Shown: one piece after another, positions 41,527 through 51,662 of the stretch
Numbering within the stretch: the first letter of the stretch is position 1
Layout of the letters: each line of letters opens with the position of its first letter
DNA from: Pseudomonadota bacterium
Lineage (GTDB): Bacteria; Pseudomonadota; Alphaproteobacteria; Reyranellales; Reyranellaceae
Length of the DNA stretch: 57,192 nucleotides
Assembly (NCBI GenBank): GCA_018240745.1
Contig: JAFEFF010000224.1
Coordinates: 1-57,192 of the forward strand
Direction: 5' to 3'
Program-made: the position numbers and the translations under genes
The notes under the pieces: generated by a model
What the model was told of the DNA's origin: nothing
Seen by the model: the letters and a program-made list of their open reading frames with translations, nothing else
The model's database searches: none

Positions 41527-43017
41527 ATGAAGATCACCGGCCGACAGTGGCTGATCCTGCTGTCGGTGCAGTTCACGACCGTCCTGTTCGGCCTGACCGC
41601 GACCAGCGTCACCGTGATCCTGCCGCAGCTCAAGGGCGCGCTGTCGGCGACCCAGGAGCAGATCTCCTGGGTGCTGACCTTCAATCTCGTCGCCACCGCG
41701 ATCGCCACGCCGCTGACCGGTTGGCTGGCGGCACGGCTCGGCTGGCGCACGCTGATGGTGCTGTCCGCCGCCGGCTTCACCGTCGCCTCGATGCTGTGCG
41801 GCCTCGTCAATTCGCTGGAAGGGCTGCTGGCGCTGCGCGTCGTGCAGGGCGCGTTCGGCGCGCCGATCTTCCCGATGGGCCAGACCATCGTGCTGACCTC
41901 GTTTCACAGGAGCCAGCACCCCTTCATCCTGATGATGTGGGGCGTCGGCGGCGTCATGGGGCCGATCCTGGGGCCGACGTTCGGCGGGCTGATCACCGAC
42001 TACATGAGCTGGCGCTGGACGTTCTTCCTGATCGTGCCGCTCGGCGTCGTCGCCGCCGGCCTCGCCTTCGCCGCCCTCAACGACGACGAGAAGGGTCGGC
42101 CGCGGCCGTTCGACCATATCGGCTTCGCCTTCATCGCGATCGCCATCGCCGCAGCCCAGCTCTTGTTCGACCGCGGCCAGCGCAACGACTGGTTCGATTC
42201 GGGCGAGACGATCACCGAGTGCGTGCTGGCCGGCGTCTTCTTCACCATGTTCGCGATCCACACCCTGACCGCGCGCGAGCCGCTGTTCGAGATCGCCACC
42301 TTCCGCGACCGCAACTTCGCGATCGGCATCTTCGTGGCGCTGATCATGGGCATGCTGCAGTACACGCCGATGGTGCTGTTCCCGCCGCTGCTGCAGGAGC
42401 TGCAGGGCTATCCGGAATCGACGATCGGCTATCTGGTGGCCTCGCGCGGGCTGGGCAACCTCGCCTCGTTCTGCATCGTCGCCCAGCTCACGCGCTTCGA
42501 TGCCCGGCTCTGCCTGTTCATCGGCCTGTCCATCCAGGCCTTCGCCGGCTGGATGATGGGCGCGCTCGACATGCAGATCACGGTCGAGAGCGTGATCCTG
42601 AGCAACGTGCTGCACGGCTTCGGCTTTGGCCTCAGCTACACGCCGATGGCGGTGCTCGCCTTCTCGACCATGCAAACCCGCTACATGACCCAGGCCAATG
42701 CGGTGTTCGCCCTGATCCGCATGCTGGGCTCGAGCGTGTTCGTGTCGCTCACCCTCGTGGTGCTCGCTCATTCGACCGCCGAAGCGAACGTCAACCTCAG
42801 CAGTGCGATCACCTTCTTCACCCGCGACCTGATCGCGCCCTGGGTGCAGGCCTTCGGCAGCCTCGGCGAGCTGCAGGTGCAGGCCCGCCTCGCCGCCGAG
42901 ATCCAGCGGCAGGCCAGCATGATCGGCTACATCAACGCCTTCCACCTGATGACTCTGATCCCGCTCCTGACCGCGCCACTGGCGTTCCTGTTCGTGCTGC
43001 GCCGGAGCGAGGCCTAG
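41527..43017 (+). CDS. DHA2-family MFS transporter (EmrB-like, 14 helices)
   Basis: The 496-residue protein has 14 predicted helices and the DHA2 motifs (TATSVTVILPQL in helix 1, GWLAARLGWRTLMV in loop 2, GPILGPTFGGLI in helix 5). EmrB-type proteins export drugs or hydrophobic acids with protons. No EmrA-like adaptor gene is near. It stands between two RraA-family genes, so the substrate may be an organic acid of the same route. Start ATG 41527. Confidence 0.87.
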   Translation: MKITGRQWLILLSVQFTTVLFGLTATSVTVILPQLKGALSATQEQISWVLTFNLVATAIATPLTGWLAARLGWRTLMVLSAAGFTVASMLCGLVNSLEGLLALRVVQGAFGAPIFPMGQTIVLTSFHRSQHPFILMMWGVGGVMGPILGPTFGGLITDYMSWRWTFFLIVPLGVVAAGLAFAALNDDEKGRPRPFDHIGFAFIAIAIAAAQLLFDRGQRNDWFDSGETITECVLAGVFFTMFAIHTLTAREPLFEIATFRDRNFAIGIFVALIMGMLQYTPMVLFPPLLQELQGYPESTIGYLVASRGLGNLASFCIVAQLTRFDARLCLFIGLSIQAFAGWMMGALDMQITVESVILSNVLHGFGFGLSYTPMAVLAFSTMQTRYMTQANAVFALIRMLGSSVFVSLTLVVLAHSTAEANVNLSSAITFFTRDLIAPWVQAFGSLGELQVQARLAAEIQRQASMIGYINAFHLMTLIPLLTAPLAFLFVLRRSEA

Positions 43018-43020
43018 CCC

Positions 43021-43111
43021 TCTTGCCGGACCGCGGGCGTCTCGCCCGCTCATCTGCGCAGGTGAGTGCGCTTGTTTGTGAGGCGGGCGGGACGCCCGCG
43101 GTCCGGCAAGA
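43021..43111. repeat. Inverted REP pair (BIME-like), near-identical to 9506-9596
   Basis: REP units at 43021-43053 and 43078-43111 face each other, again starting TCTTGCCGGACCGCGGGCG. As at 9506, the element sits between convergent genes and touches the TAG stop of the minus-strand gene. Confidence 0.87.
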
Positions 43112-43840
43112 CTACGGTTTCTTCTGTGTATACGCACCGCCGGCGTTGGCGGCGCGGACCTCGGCGGCGGACTTCGCCTTGCGCAGGTTGACCAGGCGGC
43201 GCGCCTCGTCCTCGAGCATCGCCGTGGCATTCTTCACCACCGCCTCGGCGTGCTGCTCGGGGAACTTCACGGCGCCGTTCTCGTCCATGTGGATCAAATC
43301 GCCCGGCGCGACATCCATGCCGCCAACGGACACAGGAACGTTGACCGCGTGCACCGCCATCTCGCCATGGCCGGCGGTGACGCCGCCCAGCAGGTACTGG
43401 AACTTGAGCTTGCGGATCGCATCGACGTCGCGCGACGGGCCGTTCGACAACAGGCCGACGCAGCCGACCGCCATCATCGAGCTCACCATCATCTCGCCGG
43501 CGAGGCCCGCCTTCTTCATGATGCCGTCCGGCCACTTCTGCTGGATCACCAGGATGGTCGGCTTCTTCATCGCGTCGAGCGCATCGATCACGTCCATGAA
43601 GGACAGCCGGCCGGTGAAGGTCGGATCGGGCATGCCGTACACGGCAGTCACGGCGTAGCCGACGGTCGGACCCAGCTCGGGATAGAGGCAGCGGATCGAG
43701 GTGTCGGTGTACCAGTTCTCGGTCCACGGATTGTACAGGCCGAGGCACAGCGGGTTCTTCGGATAGGTCGCCACCACGTTGGTGACGGTCGGGGTGTCGA
43801 TCTTGCGCAGCTCATTGAAGATCTTGTCGCTGACGGTCAT
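43112..43840 (-). CDS. RraA-family protein (HMG aldolase-like), copy 2
   Basis: The 242-residue product is a second, more distant RraA-family member (DTPTVTNVVATYPKN near the N-terminus; VGCVGLLSNGPSRDVDAI; PGDLIHMDENGAVKFP). The SRD replaces the usual DGxxRD, so the Arg-Asp pair is kept in a shorter loop. Reaction is unknown. The start was set at ATG 43840; the longer frame adds 17 residues without homology. It is divergent from the Crp-type regulator. Confidence 0.8.
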   Translation of the reverse strand: MTVSDKIFNELRKIDTPTVTNVVATYPKNPLCLGLYNPWTENWYTDTSIRCLYPELGPTVGYAVTAVYGMPDPTFTGRLSFMDVIDALDAMKKPTILVIQQKWPDGIMKKAGLAGEMMVSSMMAVGCVGLLSNGPSRDVDAIRKLKFQYLLGGVTAGHGEMAVHAVNVPVSVGGMDVAPGDLIHMDENGAVKFPEQHAEAVVKNATAMLEDEARRLVNLRKAKSAAEVRAANAGGAYTQKKP

Positions 43841-43946
43841 TGGTACTCCGTTTTCCCTTTCGGGGGCCGAGCTTAGGGGCTGGGCGGCCATCCCGGAAGG
43901 ACGCCTCCTGCCGCCCGGGCTGGTGGAATCCGCTGTTTCGGTGTGC

Positions 43947-43958
43947 GTAATGGATTAC
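43947..43958. promoter_or_regulatory. GTAAT-GG-ATTAC palindrome upstream of the Crp/Fnr gene
   Basis: A perfect 5-bp inverted repeat with a 2-base centre lies 29 bp before the regulator's ATG and 106 bp from the divergent RraA-family start. Its size fits a half of a Crp/Fnr-type operator or another dimeric regulator. It could serve autoregulation. Confidence 0.4.
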
Positions 43959-43987
43959 ACTGCCTGCGAAATTGTCGGGAATTCGGC

Positions 43988-44752
43988 ATGGGGCAAGTCG
44001 CGGCTTTGGCCCACCCCGAGGTGGGCGCCCTCCGGCTGCCGTTGATCGAGAAGCTTGGCCGCTTCATCGATCTCGGCCCTCGCGAGCGCGACTACCTGAT
44101 GCGCATGCAGGGCGACTTCTCGCGCGTCCGCGCCGGGGCCGACATCATCACCGCCGGCCATACCTATCACTCGGTGTTCGTGCTGAGCCGCGGCATGGCG
44201 ATCCGCTACAAGGTGCTGCATGACGGCCGGCGGCAGATCCTCAACGTCGTGCTGCCGGGGGACCTGATCGGCTTCCCCGGCTGCCTCTACAATCGCTCGC
44301 TCTATTCGGTGACGACGCTCGAGGAGTCGGCGATCTCTTCCATCGCGTTCGGTGAGATCTTCGAGCTGTTCCGCCGGCACTCGCGACTGGGCATCGCGAT
44401 CTTCTGGCTGGCCGGCCAGGAGGCGACGCTGTTCGCCGAGCACCTGGTCGGCATCGGCCGGCAGTCGGCTTATGAGCGCGTCGCGCGTCTGCTGGTGGAA
44501 CTGCTGGCGCGGTTGCAACTGGCCGGCCTCGCCGGCGACCGCGCCTATGCGATGCCGCTCACCCAGGAGCTGATGGCCGATGCGTTGGGGCTCAGCGTGC
44601 CGCACGTCAACCGGACGCTGCGCAAGCTGCGCGAGGACGGGTTGATCGCGCTCGACGGCAACCGGCTCACCTGCCTCGATATCCCGGCATTGGCGCGACT
44701 CGCCGAAGTCGATTTCTCCGAGCTCTGGAACCAGAAGATCCCGGGCCTCTGA
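43988..44752 (+). CDS. Crp/Fnr-family transcriptional regulator
   Basis: The 254-residue protein has a cyclic-nucleotide-like beta-roll domain (about 20-140, with ITAGHTYHSVFVLSRGMAIRYKVLHDGR), a long dimer helix and a winged helix-turn-helix (about 165-240, MPLTQELMADALGLSVPHVNRTLRKLREDGLI). There is no N-terminal cysteine cluster, so it is not an oxygen-sensing FNR. The R-x-S/T cAMP site is not evident. ATG 43988 is preferred; GTG 43943 is an alternative. It lies upstream of the ABC importer operon and may regulate it. Confidence 0.87.
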   Translation: MGQVAALAHPEVGALRLPLIEKLGRFIDLGPRERDYLMRMQGDFSRVRAGADIITAGHTYHSVFVLSRGMAIRYKVLHDGRRQILNVVLPGDLIGFPGCLYNRSLYSVTTLEESAISSIAFGEIFELFRRHSRLGIAIFWLAGQEATLFAEHLVGIGRQSAYERVARLLVELLARLQLAGLAGDRAYAMPLTQELMADALGLSVPHVNRTLRKLREDGLIALDGNRLTCLDIPALARLAEVDFSELWNQKIPGL

Positions 44753-44789
44753 CGCCCGCCGCACCATCCGGTGCGTTCGCGTACGGCGA

Positions 44790-44803
44790 TTAACCTACAT
44801 CAA
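44790..44803. promoter_or_regulatory. FNR/FixK-type half-consensus box upstream of the ABC importer
   Basis: TTAACCTACATCAA matches the TTGAT-N4-ATCAA consensus in 8 of 10 fixed positions. It lies 111 bp before the substrate-binding protein gene and 37 bp after the Crp/Fnr gene. It suggests control by a Crp/Fnr protein, possibly the one next door. Confidence 0.4.
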
Positions 44804-44914
44804 TGACAAAGGCTAAAGCGCCGGCTTCTGCCGTGCGGCACGGTTCACATGGTGCGAAGGGAAGGTGAACCAGAAAAGCGGGTTCGAAAAAACATAAAGA
44901 AACAGGAGGCTGAC

Positions 44915-46270
44915 ATGCGTAAAGGAGGAAACGCGTACGGTGCGGGCGTCTCTCGGCGGAGCTTTCTCAGGCGCGGCGGCGCGGTCGCCGGCGGCCTGAG
45001 TCTTGCGCCGGTGATCGGTGCGCCGTTCGTCTCGACGGCGCTGGCCGACACCAAGACCCTCAAGATCGTCCAGTGGAGTCACTTCGTTCCGGCGTACGAC
45101 AAGTGGCTCGACGGCTTCATTAGCGACTGGGGCAAGAAGAACGGCATCAACGCCACCATCGACCATATCCCGCATCTCGAGCTGCCGGCACGCGCGGCGG
45201 CCGAAGTCGCGGCCGGCGCCGGCCACGACATCTTCGGCTTCAACGGCTCGGGCGGACCGCACCTCTTCTCCAAGCACACCGTCGACATGACGAAGTTCAT
45301 CGGCGAAACCGAGCAGAAGTACGGCAAGGTCGGCGCCATCGGCAAGCAGATCGCCTACGACGACAAGACCAAGACCTGGAACGCCTTTCCCGACTACTTC
45401 ATCGACTTCCCGGGCCTCTATCGAAAGGATTTGTGGGGTGAGATCGGCATGCTGCCGGATACCTGGGAAGACGTGCACAAGGGCGGCGCCAAGCTCAAGG
45501 CCAAGGGGCATCCGATCGGCATCGGATTGGGCCACTCGGTCGATCCCAACAATTCCTACAACAGCATGCTGTGGAGCTGGGGCGCCTCGGTATCCGACGA
45601 GACCGGCACCAAGGTCACGCTCAATTCCAAGGCGACGCTGGAGGTCGTGAAGTTCGTCAAGGCGCTCTACACCGACTGCATGACGCCGGAAGTGCTGTCG
45701 TGGGACGACTCGAGCAACAACCGGTTCCTCGCCTCGGGCCGCGGTAGCTGGATCCACAATCCGATCTCGGCCTATCGCACGATCCAGAAATCGAACCCCA
45801 AGCTCGCCGACAACATCTTCGTCACCAAGACGCCGGCCGGGCCGGTCCGCCGCCTCGCCGCCGGCGCGCCGAACTCCTACGTCGTCTGGAATTTCTCGAA
45901 GAACCAGGAGACAGCGTTCGAGTTCCTGCGCGCCTATTGCGCCAACTACAAGGACGCCTTTTTGGCGGCGACCGGCTACAACCATCCGCTGTTCGAGAAT
46001 TTGGTGCCCAAGCCGCAGCCGATCTTCTCGAACGATCCGTCGTCGCATCCACCCGACAAGCTCAAGGTGCTGGAGACGGCGGCCGAGTGGTGCGTGGTGT
46101 TCGGCTACCCCGGCCCGTCGGGCCCGGCGCCGGACGAAGTCGCCGACAACTTCATCATCCCCGACATGATGGCGAAGGCCGCGACCGGCAAGATGACACC
46201 GGAGGAAGCCGTCAAGTGGGCGACCAATGAAGTCGAGCTGATCTACAAGAAGTGGGCCAACCACGCGTAG
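44915..46270 (+). CDS. ABC transporter substrate-binding protein (sugar type), Tat-exported
   Basis: The 451-residue protein has a twin-arginine signal (SRRSFLRRGGAVAGG, then LSLAPVIGAP) and an extracellular solute-binding protein family 1 fold, with VQWSHFVPAYDKWLDGFI at its N-terminus and FPDYFIDFPGLYRKDLW as the typical hinge region. It should bind a sugar, polyol or glycerol-phosphate-like substrate in the periplasm. AACAGGAGG precedes ATG 44915. It is first of four genes forming one importer. A Tat-exported binding protein is unusual but known in this branch. Confidence 0.88.
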   Translation: MRKGGNAYGAGVSRRSFLRRGGAVAGGLSLAPVIGAPFVSTALADTKTLKIVQWSHFVPAYDKWLDGFISDWGKKNGINATIDHIPHLELPARAAAEVAAGAGHDIFGFNGSGGPHLFSKHTVDMTKFIGETEQKYGKVGAIGKQIAYDDKTKTWNAFPDYFIDFPGLYRKDLWGEIGMLPDTWEDVHKGGAKLKAKGHPIGIGLGHSVDPNNSYNSMLWSWGASVSDETGTKVTLNSKATLEVVKFVKALYTDCMTPEVLSWDDSSNNRFLASGRGSWIHNPISAYRTIQKSNPKLADNIFVTKTPAGPVRRLAAGAPNSYVVWNFSKNQETAFEFLRAYCANYKDAFLAATGYNHPLFENLVPKPQPIFSNDPSSHPPDKLKVLETAAEWCVVFGYPGPSGPAPDEVADNFIIPDMMAKAATGKMTPEEAVKWATNEVELIYKKWANHA

Positions 46271-46289
46271 GCGAAGCGCGTCCTCCTTC

Positions 46290-46325
46290 CCAGGAGGCTC
46301 CGCCGTCCCCTCTCGGCGGAGTTTC
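46290..46325 (+). promoter_or_regulatory. Intercistronic stem-loop between binding-protein and ATPase genes
   Basis: CTCCGCCG (46298-46305) and CGGCGGAG (46314-46321) form a perfect 8-bp stem with an 8-base loop, followed by a T/C-rich stretch ending CCCCCTTTTTG. A smaller CCTCC/GGAGG hairpin precedes it. Such structures protect the binding-protein message and lower expression of the downstream genes. Confidence 0.55.
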
Positions 46326-46378
46326 GCGCCTGCGCCCTTCCCCCTTTTTGCAATCGAATCCCGAGTCCGGAGTCATCG

Positions 46379-47406
<1,028 letters not shown>

Positions 47407-47410
<4 letters not shown>

Positions 47411-48336
47411 CCGCGATCGCCGAAGGCACACGGCCGGTCCCGCGCCGTTCGCGCTTCGTGCTGGACCGCCCGGAGTTCATGGGCCCGCTGTTCATCGCCC
47501 CCGCCATCCTCTACGTCGTCCTGCTGGTGGCATTGCCGTTCTTCCTGGCGATCTACTACAGCGTCAGCGCCTATACGATCTTCAATCCGAGCTATCACTT
47601 CGTCGGCCTGAAGAACCTGAAGGAGGTGCTGGAAAGCGACATCTTCCGCCATACGCTCGGCAACACCTTCTTCTTCACCATCGTCTCGCAGATCTTCGGC
47701 CTGCTGCTCGGCAAGGTCGGCGCCATGCTGCTGATCCAGGACTTTCCCGGCCGCGGCATCGCCCGTGCGCTGGTCGTGCTGCCGTGGGCGGTGCCGGTGT
47801 CGCTGGCGGTGCTGGCCTGGAAGTGGATGTTCGACTCGCTCTACAGCGTCATCAACTGGACCCTGATGGCGGTCGGTCTGATGGACCCGATGAATCCGGC
47901 GCAATGGCTCGGCACCACCGACCTCGCCATGACGGCGGTCATCACCGTTCATGCATGGCGGCTGTTTCCGTTCGGCGTGGTGATCTTCCTGGCCGGCCTC
48001 ACCTCGGTTCCGAAGGACGTGCTCGACGCGGCGACGATCGACGGCGCGGGCTTCTGGCGGCGCAACTACGTCATCATCATGCCGATCATCCTGCCGATCA
48101 TCACGATCGCGCTGATCTTCGGCACGGTGTTCACCTTCACCGATCTCAGCGTGGTCTACCTGCTGACCAACGGTGGACCCGTCAACAGCACACAGGTGCT
48201 GGGCTCGCTCGGCTTCCAGGTCGGCGTGCTGTCGGGCGACGTCAGCCACGGCGCGGTGATCTGCCTGTTCCTGTTCCCCTTCCTGCTTCTGGCCACGATC
48301 ATCCTGCTCAAGGTGCTGCGCAGGAGGGAGATCTGA
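47407..48336 (+). CDS. ABC transporter permease (MalF/UgpA type)
   Basis: The 309-residue permease has six predicted helices and the coupling loop DVLDAATIDGAGFWRRNYVI (EAA-type motif, here DAATIDGAG) at about 202-221, which contacts the ATPase. It pairs with the next gene in the CUT1 importer. Tight coupling to the ATPase gene. Confidence 0.9.
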
Positions 48337-48337
48337 C

Positions 48338-49186
48338 ATGACCACGATGGCGCGCCGGATCGCCGGCACCGGCTCCTTCTACTCCGCCGTCGTGCTCCTG
48401 GTGCTGTTCGCGGCGTTCCCGTTCTATTGGATGCTGATCACCACCTTCAAGCAGGACGGCGATCTCTACAACCTCCAGTCCATCCCGTACTGGTTCAACG
48501 AATCGCCGACGATGGAGCATATCGACTATCTGTTCACCGACACGCTGTTCCTGCGCTGGCTCGGCAACTCGGCGTTGATCGGCGTGTGCGTCGTCGCCAT
48601 CACGCTGGTGGTGTCGCTGCCGGCGGGCTACAGCCTCGCCCGCATGCCTGGCCGCGCCGCCGAGAACCTGGGCATCGGCATCTTCCTCACCTACCTGGTG
48701 CCGCCCACGCTCCTGTTCCTGCCGTTGTCGCGGGTGATCTCGCTGCTCGGGCTGCAGGATTCGCTGTGGTCGCTGGTGCTGGTCTATCCCACCTTCACCA
48801 TCCCGTTCTGCACCTGGCTGCTGATGGGCTTCTTCAAGTCGGTGCCGCGCGAGATCGACGAGGCGGCGATCGTCGACGGCTGCACCATGGTCGGGGCCTT
48901 CGTGAAGACCATCCTGCCGCTGTCGCTGCCGGCGATCCTGACGGTGATCATCTTCGCCTTCACCCTCACCATGCAGGAGTTCGTCTACGCCCTCACTTTC
49001 ATATCCTCGTCCGACCAGAAGCCGATCACCCTGGGCGTGGCGACCGACCTGGTGCGGGGCGACGTCTACTACTGGGGCGAGCTGATGGGCGCGGCGCTGA
49101 TCTCCAGCATCCCGGTGGCGATCGCCTACAACCTGTTCCTCGACCGCTTCATCAGCGGCATCACCGGCGGCGCGGTCAAGGGCTGA
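48338..49186 (+). CDS. ABC transporter permease (MalG/UgpE type)
   Basis: The 282-residue permease has six helices and the EAA loop EIDEAAIVDGCTMVGAF at about 169-185. AGGAGG sits 10 bases before the ATG, one base after the stop of the partner permease. The last 11 bases overlap, tail to tail, the convergent peptidase gene. Confidence 0.9.
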   Translation: MTTMARRIAGTGSFYSAVVLLVLFAAFPFYWMLITTFKQDGDLYNLQSIPYWFNESPTMEHIDYLFTDTLFLRWLGNSALIGVCVVAITLVVSLPAGYSLARMPGRAAENLGIGIFLTYLVPPTLLFLPLSRVISLLGLQDSLWSLVLVYPTFTIPFCTWLLMGFFKSVPREIDEAAIVDGCTMVGAFVKTILPLSLPAILTVIIFAFTLTMQEFVYALTFISSSDQKPITLGVATDLVRGDVYYWGELMGAALISSIPVAIAYNLFLDRFISGITGGAVKG

Positions 49187-49505
49187 GCAGGGCCTCCGCG
49201 AAAGCATCGGCCGCCGCCTCCGATTCCGGCCGTTTGCGCCGGCGGTCGGGATGCAGCGCCTCCCAGTGATGGAACAGCTCGTGCGCCAGGTAGTGAGCGC
49301 GGTTGGCGGCGGCTGGCGGATACAACGTGATCCTGGGCGGGCGCGGCGTGTAGTCGGCAAACACCACTACCGTGCCCCAACCGCCGTCGCGGTCGCTCTC
49401 CATCACCGTCACGCCCAGCCGCGCGGCCAGCGCCTCGGGATCGTTGGTGCCGTGCTCGGCCCGCAGCGCGCGGGCCGCGTCGCGTCCCAGTTCCCGCGGC
49501 GTCAC
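49176..49505 (-). CDS. Small ImmA/IrrE-type zinc metallopeptidase domain protein
   Basis: The 109-residue protein has HELFHH at 75-80, the HExxH zinc motif, followed by an ESEAAADAFAEALL helix (E94/E96 as third ligand), the hallmark of ImmA/IrrE peptidases. Most of these are paired with a helix-turn-helix repressor that they cleave; none is seen here and the protein itself has no DNA-binding part. It starts with GTG inside the stop of the HyuA-like gene, so it is the last gene of that operon. Substrate is unknown. Confidence 0.78.
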   Translation of the reverse strand: MTPRELGRDAARALRAEHGTNDPEALAARLGVTVMESDRDGGWGTVVVFADYTPRPPRITLYPPAAANRAHYLAHELFHHWEALHPDRRRKRPESEAAADAFAEALLSP

Positions 49506-51655
49506 CGTCGCGCGCCGGGAACGGCGATGAACACCACCGTCACGTCGGGGCCCAACCCCTCGAATTCGGTGCGCGCCACCGCCATCGCCTGGTCGAGCGA
49601 CACGATGCCGGTCAGGTCGACGACGTGCGCGCCGACGACGATGAACATGTCGGGCACGATCACGCTGTCGCCATTGTAGATCGTGCTGTCCTCCCAGAAG
49701 CGCTTCAGTACCTCCAGACCGTTCCGGGCGTGAACGCTCGTCACCTTGCCGTCGGCGCGCTGCACGCGGATGACGCCCTCGAGGTCGACGGCGCGGATCG
49801 GATGGCGCATCCTGGTGAAGAACTTGAGATGCTTCTCCTTCACCGTGCCCTGGATCACCCGCATGCGGTCGGTGGCGGCGGCCACCTCGGCGGCGGACGG
49901 CTCGATGCCCATCGACCTGGCGCCGATCGCGATCGCCTCGGCCTCGCTGACGACGGTGGTGCGCGTCTTGGCGCGCATCTCGGACGCACCCATCGCCGTC
50001 GCACGCACCCGCTGGGTATGCGGATTGACCTCGATCGTCACCTCGACATTCTCGGCCGCCGCGCCCAGCCGGACCACGGCGTCGAAGGCCTCGCGCTTGA
50101 TCGCCTTGAGGTCCTCGGGTTGCGGATTGGGGATCACGCGCTCCACCACCTCGCGCACCAGCGCGAGCGCCACGCCGATCGAGGAGATCACCTCGGCGTC
50201 CCTGGAGATGGTATGCTGCAGGCCCATCCGCTCGGCGGTGAAGGGGATCAGCGCGCCGGCGCCGCCGCCCTCGCCCACCAGCACCGCCTGGTCGCGGTCG
50301 AGCCCGTACTCGGCGATGAGCTGCTCGACGATCGGCACCGCCTTGGAAGTGGCCTTGTCGAGGATCTGCCGCGCCGCATCCTCCACTGAGCAGCCTAGCG
50401 CGGCGGCGAGCGGCGCCATCGCGGCCTTGGCCGCTTCGACATTGCCGTGGGCATGCAGGCCCGGTTTGGCATAGCCCAGCACGTTGGCCGCGCAGGTATT
50501 GGTGATGGCGTAGCGCTCGCCGTCGTTGCCCTTGATCGCAACATAGTCGTCGGGGTCGTCGGCATGCGGCTTCACGTATTCGACGGTGGCGCCCGCAAAC
50601 ACCGCGGGATCGGCGAAGGCCGAATAGGGCAGCCCGGCGATATGGGCGCTGCGCGGGCCGACATCGACCAGCTTGCCGTCCTTAACCCGCACCAGGCTGC
50701 CGCCGGCGATGCCGATCACCCGCACGTCGAGCGAGCTGACATAGGTCTCGTGGCCGCCGACCCGGGCATACTTCACGGTCGGCTTGCCGTTTCGGATCAC
50801 GCCGATGTTGGTGCTGGTGCCGCCGACCTCGAAGTAGATGCCGTCCGACACACGCAGATGCATCAGCGCGCCCGCGACCGAGGCAGCCGGGCCGCTCAGC
50901 ATGGTCATCGCCGGACGCCGGCGCATCTCGTTGATATCCATCACGCCGCCATCGCCGCGCATGATCATCAGCGGCGCCTGGATGCCGGCCTCGCGCACGC
51001 TGGCCTCGGTCATCTCGGCGGTGTCGATCATCTTCGGGAGAATCGAGGCGTTGATGACGGCGGTGCGGGTGCGGATGGTGAGGCCGTAGAGCTTGGAGAT
51101 CTCGTGACCGCAGGTCACCGGGATGTCGATGTCGTTGGCGGCGCGCCGCACCGTTTCCTCGGCCGAGTTGTCGTCGACCGAGAAGGCGCTGGTCGCAACC
51201 ACCACCTTCATGCCCTCGCCGCGCAGCTCCTCGACCGCGGCGCGCGCCGAGCCCTCGTCCAGCGTCTCGGTGGTGATGAAGCGATGGCCGGGCCTGAGAT
51301 GCCGGCCGGGCGCCAGCTCGATGTCGCCGATCCGGCTCTGGCTGCGCGCCAGCAGGGACTCGACGCGGCCGGCCATGCCGATCACGCCGACCGGCGCCAC
51401 GTCGCCCTCGAGCAGGGCGTTGGTCGCCTGCGTCGTCGAATGCGCCAGGAAGATCACGTCCTTGGGATCGACGCCCGAGCGGTCGAGCACGTTGCGGAAG
51501 ACCTCGACCACGCCCTTGGCCACGCCGCGCTCGTCGGCATGGGTGGTCAGCACCGAGTAGCGGCCGACCACGTCATGCGTCGCGTTATCGATCAGGACGG
51601 CCTTGGTGAAGGTGCCGCCAACGTCGATCCCGATGCGATACGCTTTCTGCTCCAT
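49502..51655 (-). CDS. Hydantoinase/oxoprolinase family protein (HyuA type)
   Basis: The 717-residue protein begins with GIDVGGTFTKAVLID, the phosphate-binding loop of the ASKHA fold, and has the rest of the HyuA/acetone carboxylase/oxoprolinase N-terminal and catalytic parts (YFEVGGTSTNIGVI; LVGEGGGAGALIPF). These ATP-dependent enzymes open cyclic amides such as hydantoins, or activate ketones. They normally need a HyuB partner, which is missing here. A permease gene lies 7 bp upstream, which suggests uptake of the same compound. Confidence 0.88.
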   Translation of the reverse strand: MEQKAYRIGIDVGGTFTKAVLIDNATHDVVGRYSVLTTHADERGVAKGVVEVFRNVLDRSGVDPKDVIFLAHSTTQATNALLEGDVAPVGVIGMAGRVESLLARSQSRIGDIELAPGRHLRPGHRFITTETLDEGSARAAVEELRGEGMKVVVATSAFSVDDNSAEETVRRAANDIDIPVTCGHEISKLYGLTIRTRTAVINASILPKMIDTAEMTEASVREAGIQAPLMIMRGDGGVMDINEMRRRPAMTMLSGPAASVAGALMHLRVSDGIYFEVGGTSTNIGVIRNGKPTVKYARVGGHETYVSSLDVRVIGIAGGSLVRVKDGKLVDVGPRSAHIAGLPYSAFADPAVFAGATVEYVKPHADDPDDYVAIKGNDGERYAITNTCAANVLGYAKPGLHAHGNVEAAKAAMAPLAAALGCSVEDAARQILDKATSKAVPIVEQLIAEYGLDRDQAVLVGEGGGAGALIPFTAERMGLQHTISRDAEVISSIGVALALVREVVERVIPNPQPEDLKAIKREAFDAVVRLGAAAENVEVTIEVNPHTQRVRATAMGASEMRAKTRTTVVSEAEAIAIGARSMGIEPSAAEVAAATDRMRVIQGTVKEKHLKFFTRMRHPIRAVDLEGVIRVQRADGKVTSVHARNGLEVLKRFWEDSTIYNGDSVIVPDMFIVVGAHVVDLTGIVSLDQAMAVARTEFEGLGPDVTVVFIAVPGARR

Positions 51656-51662
51656 ACGCCCG

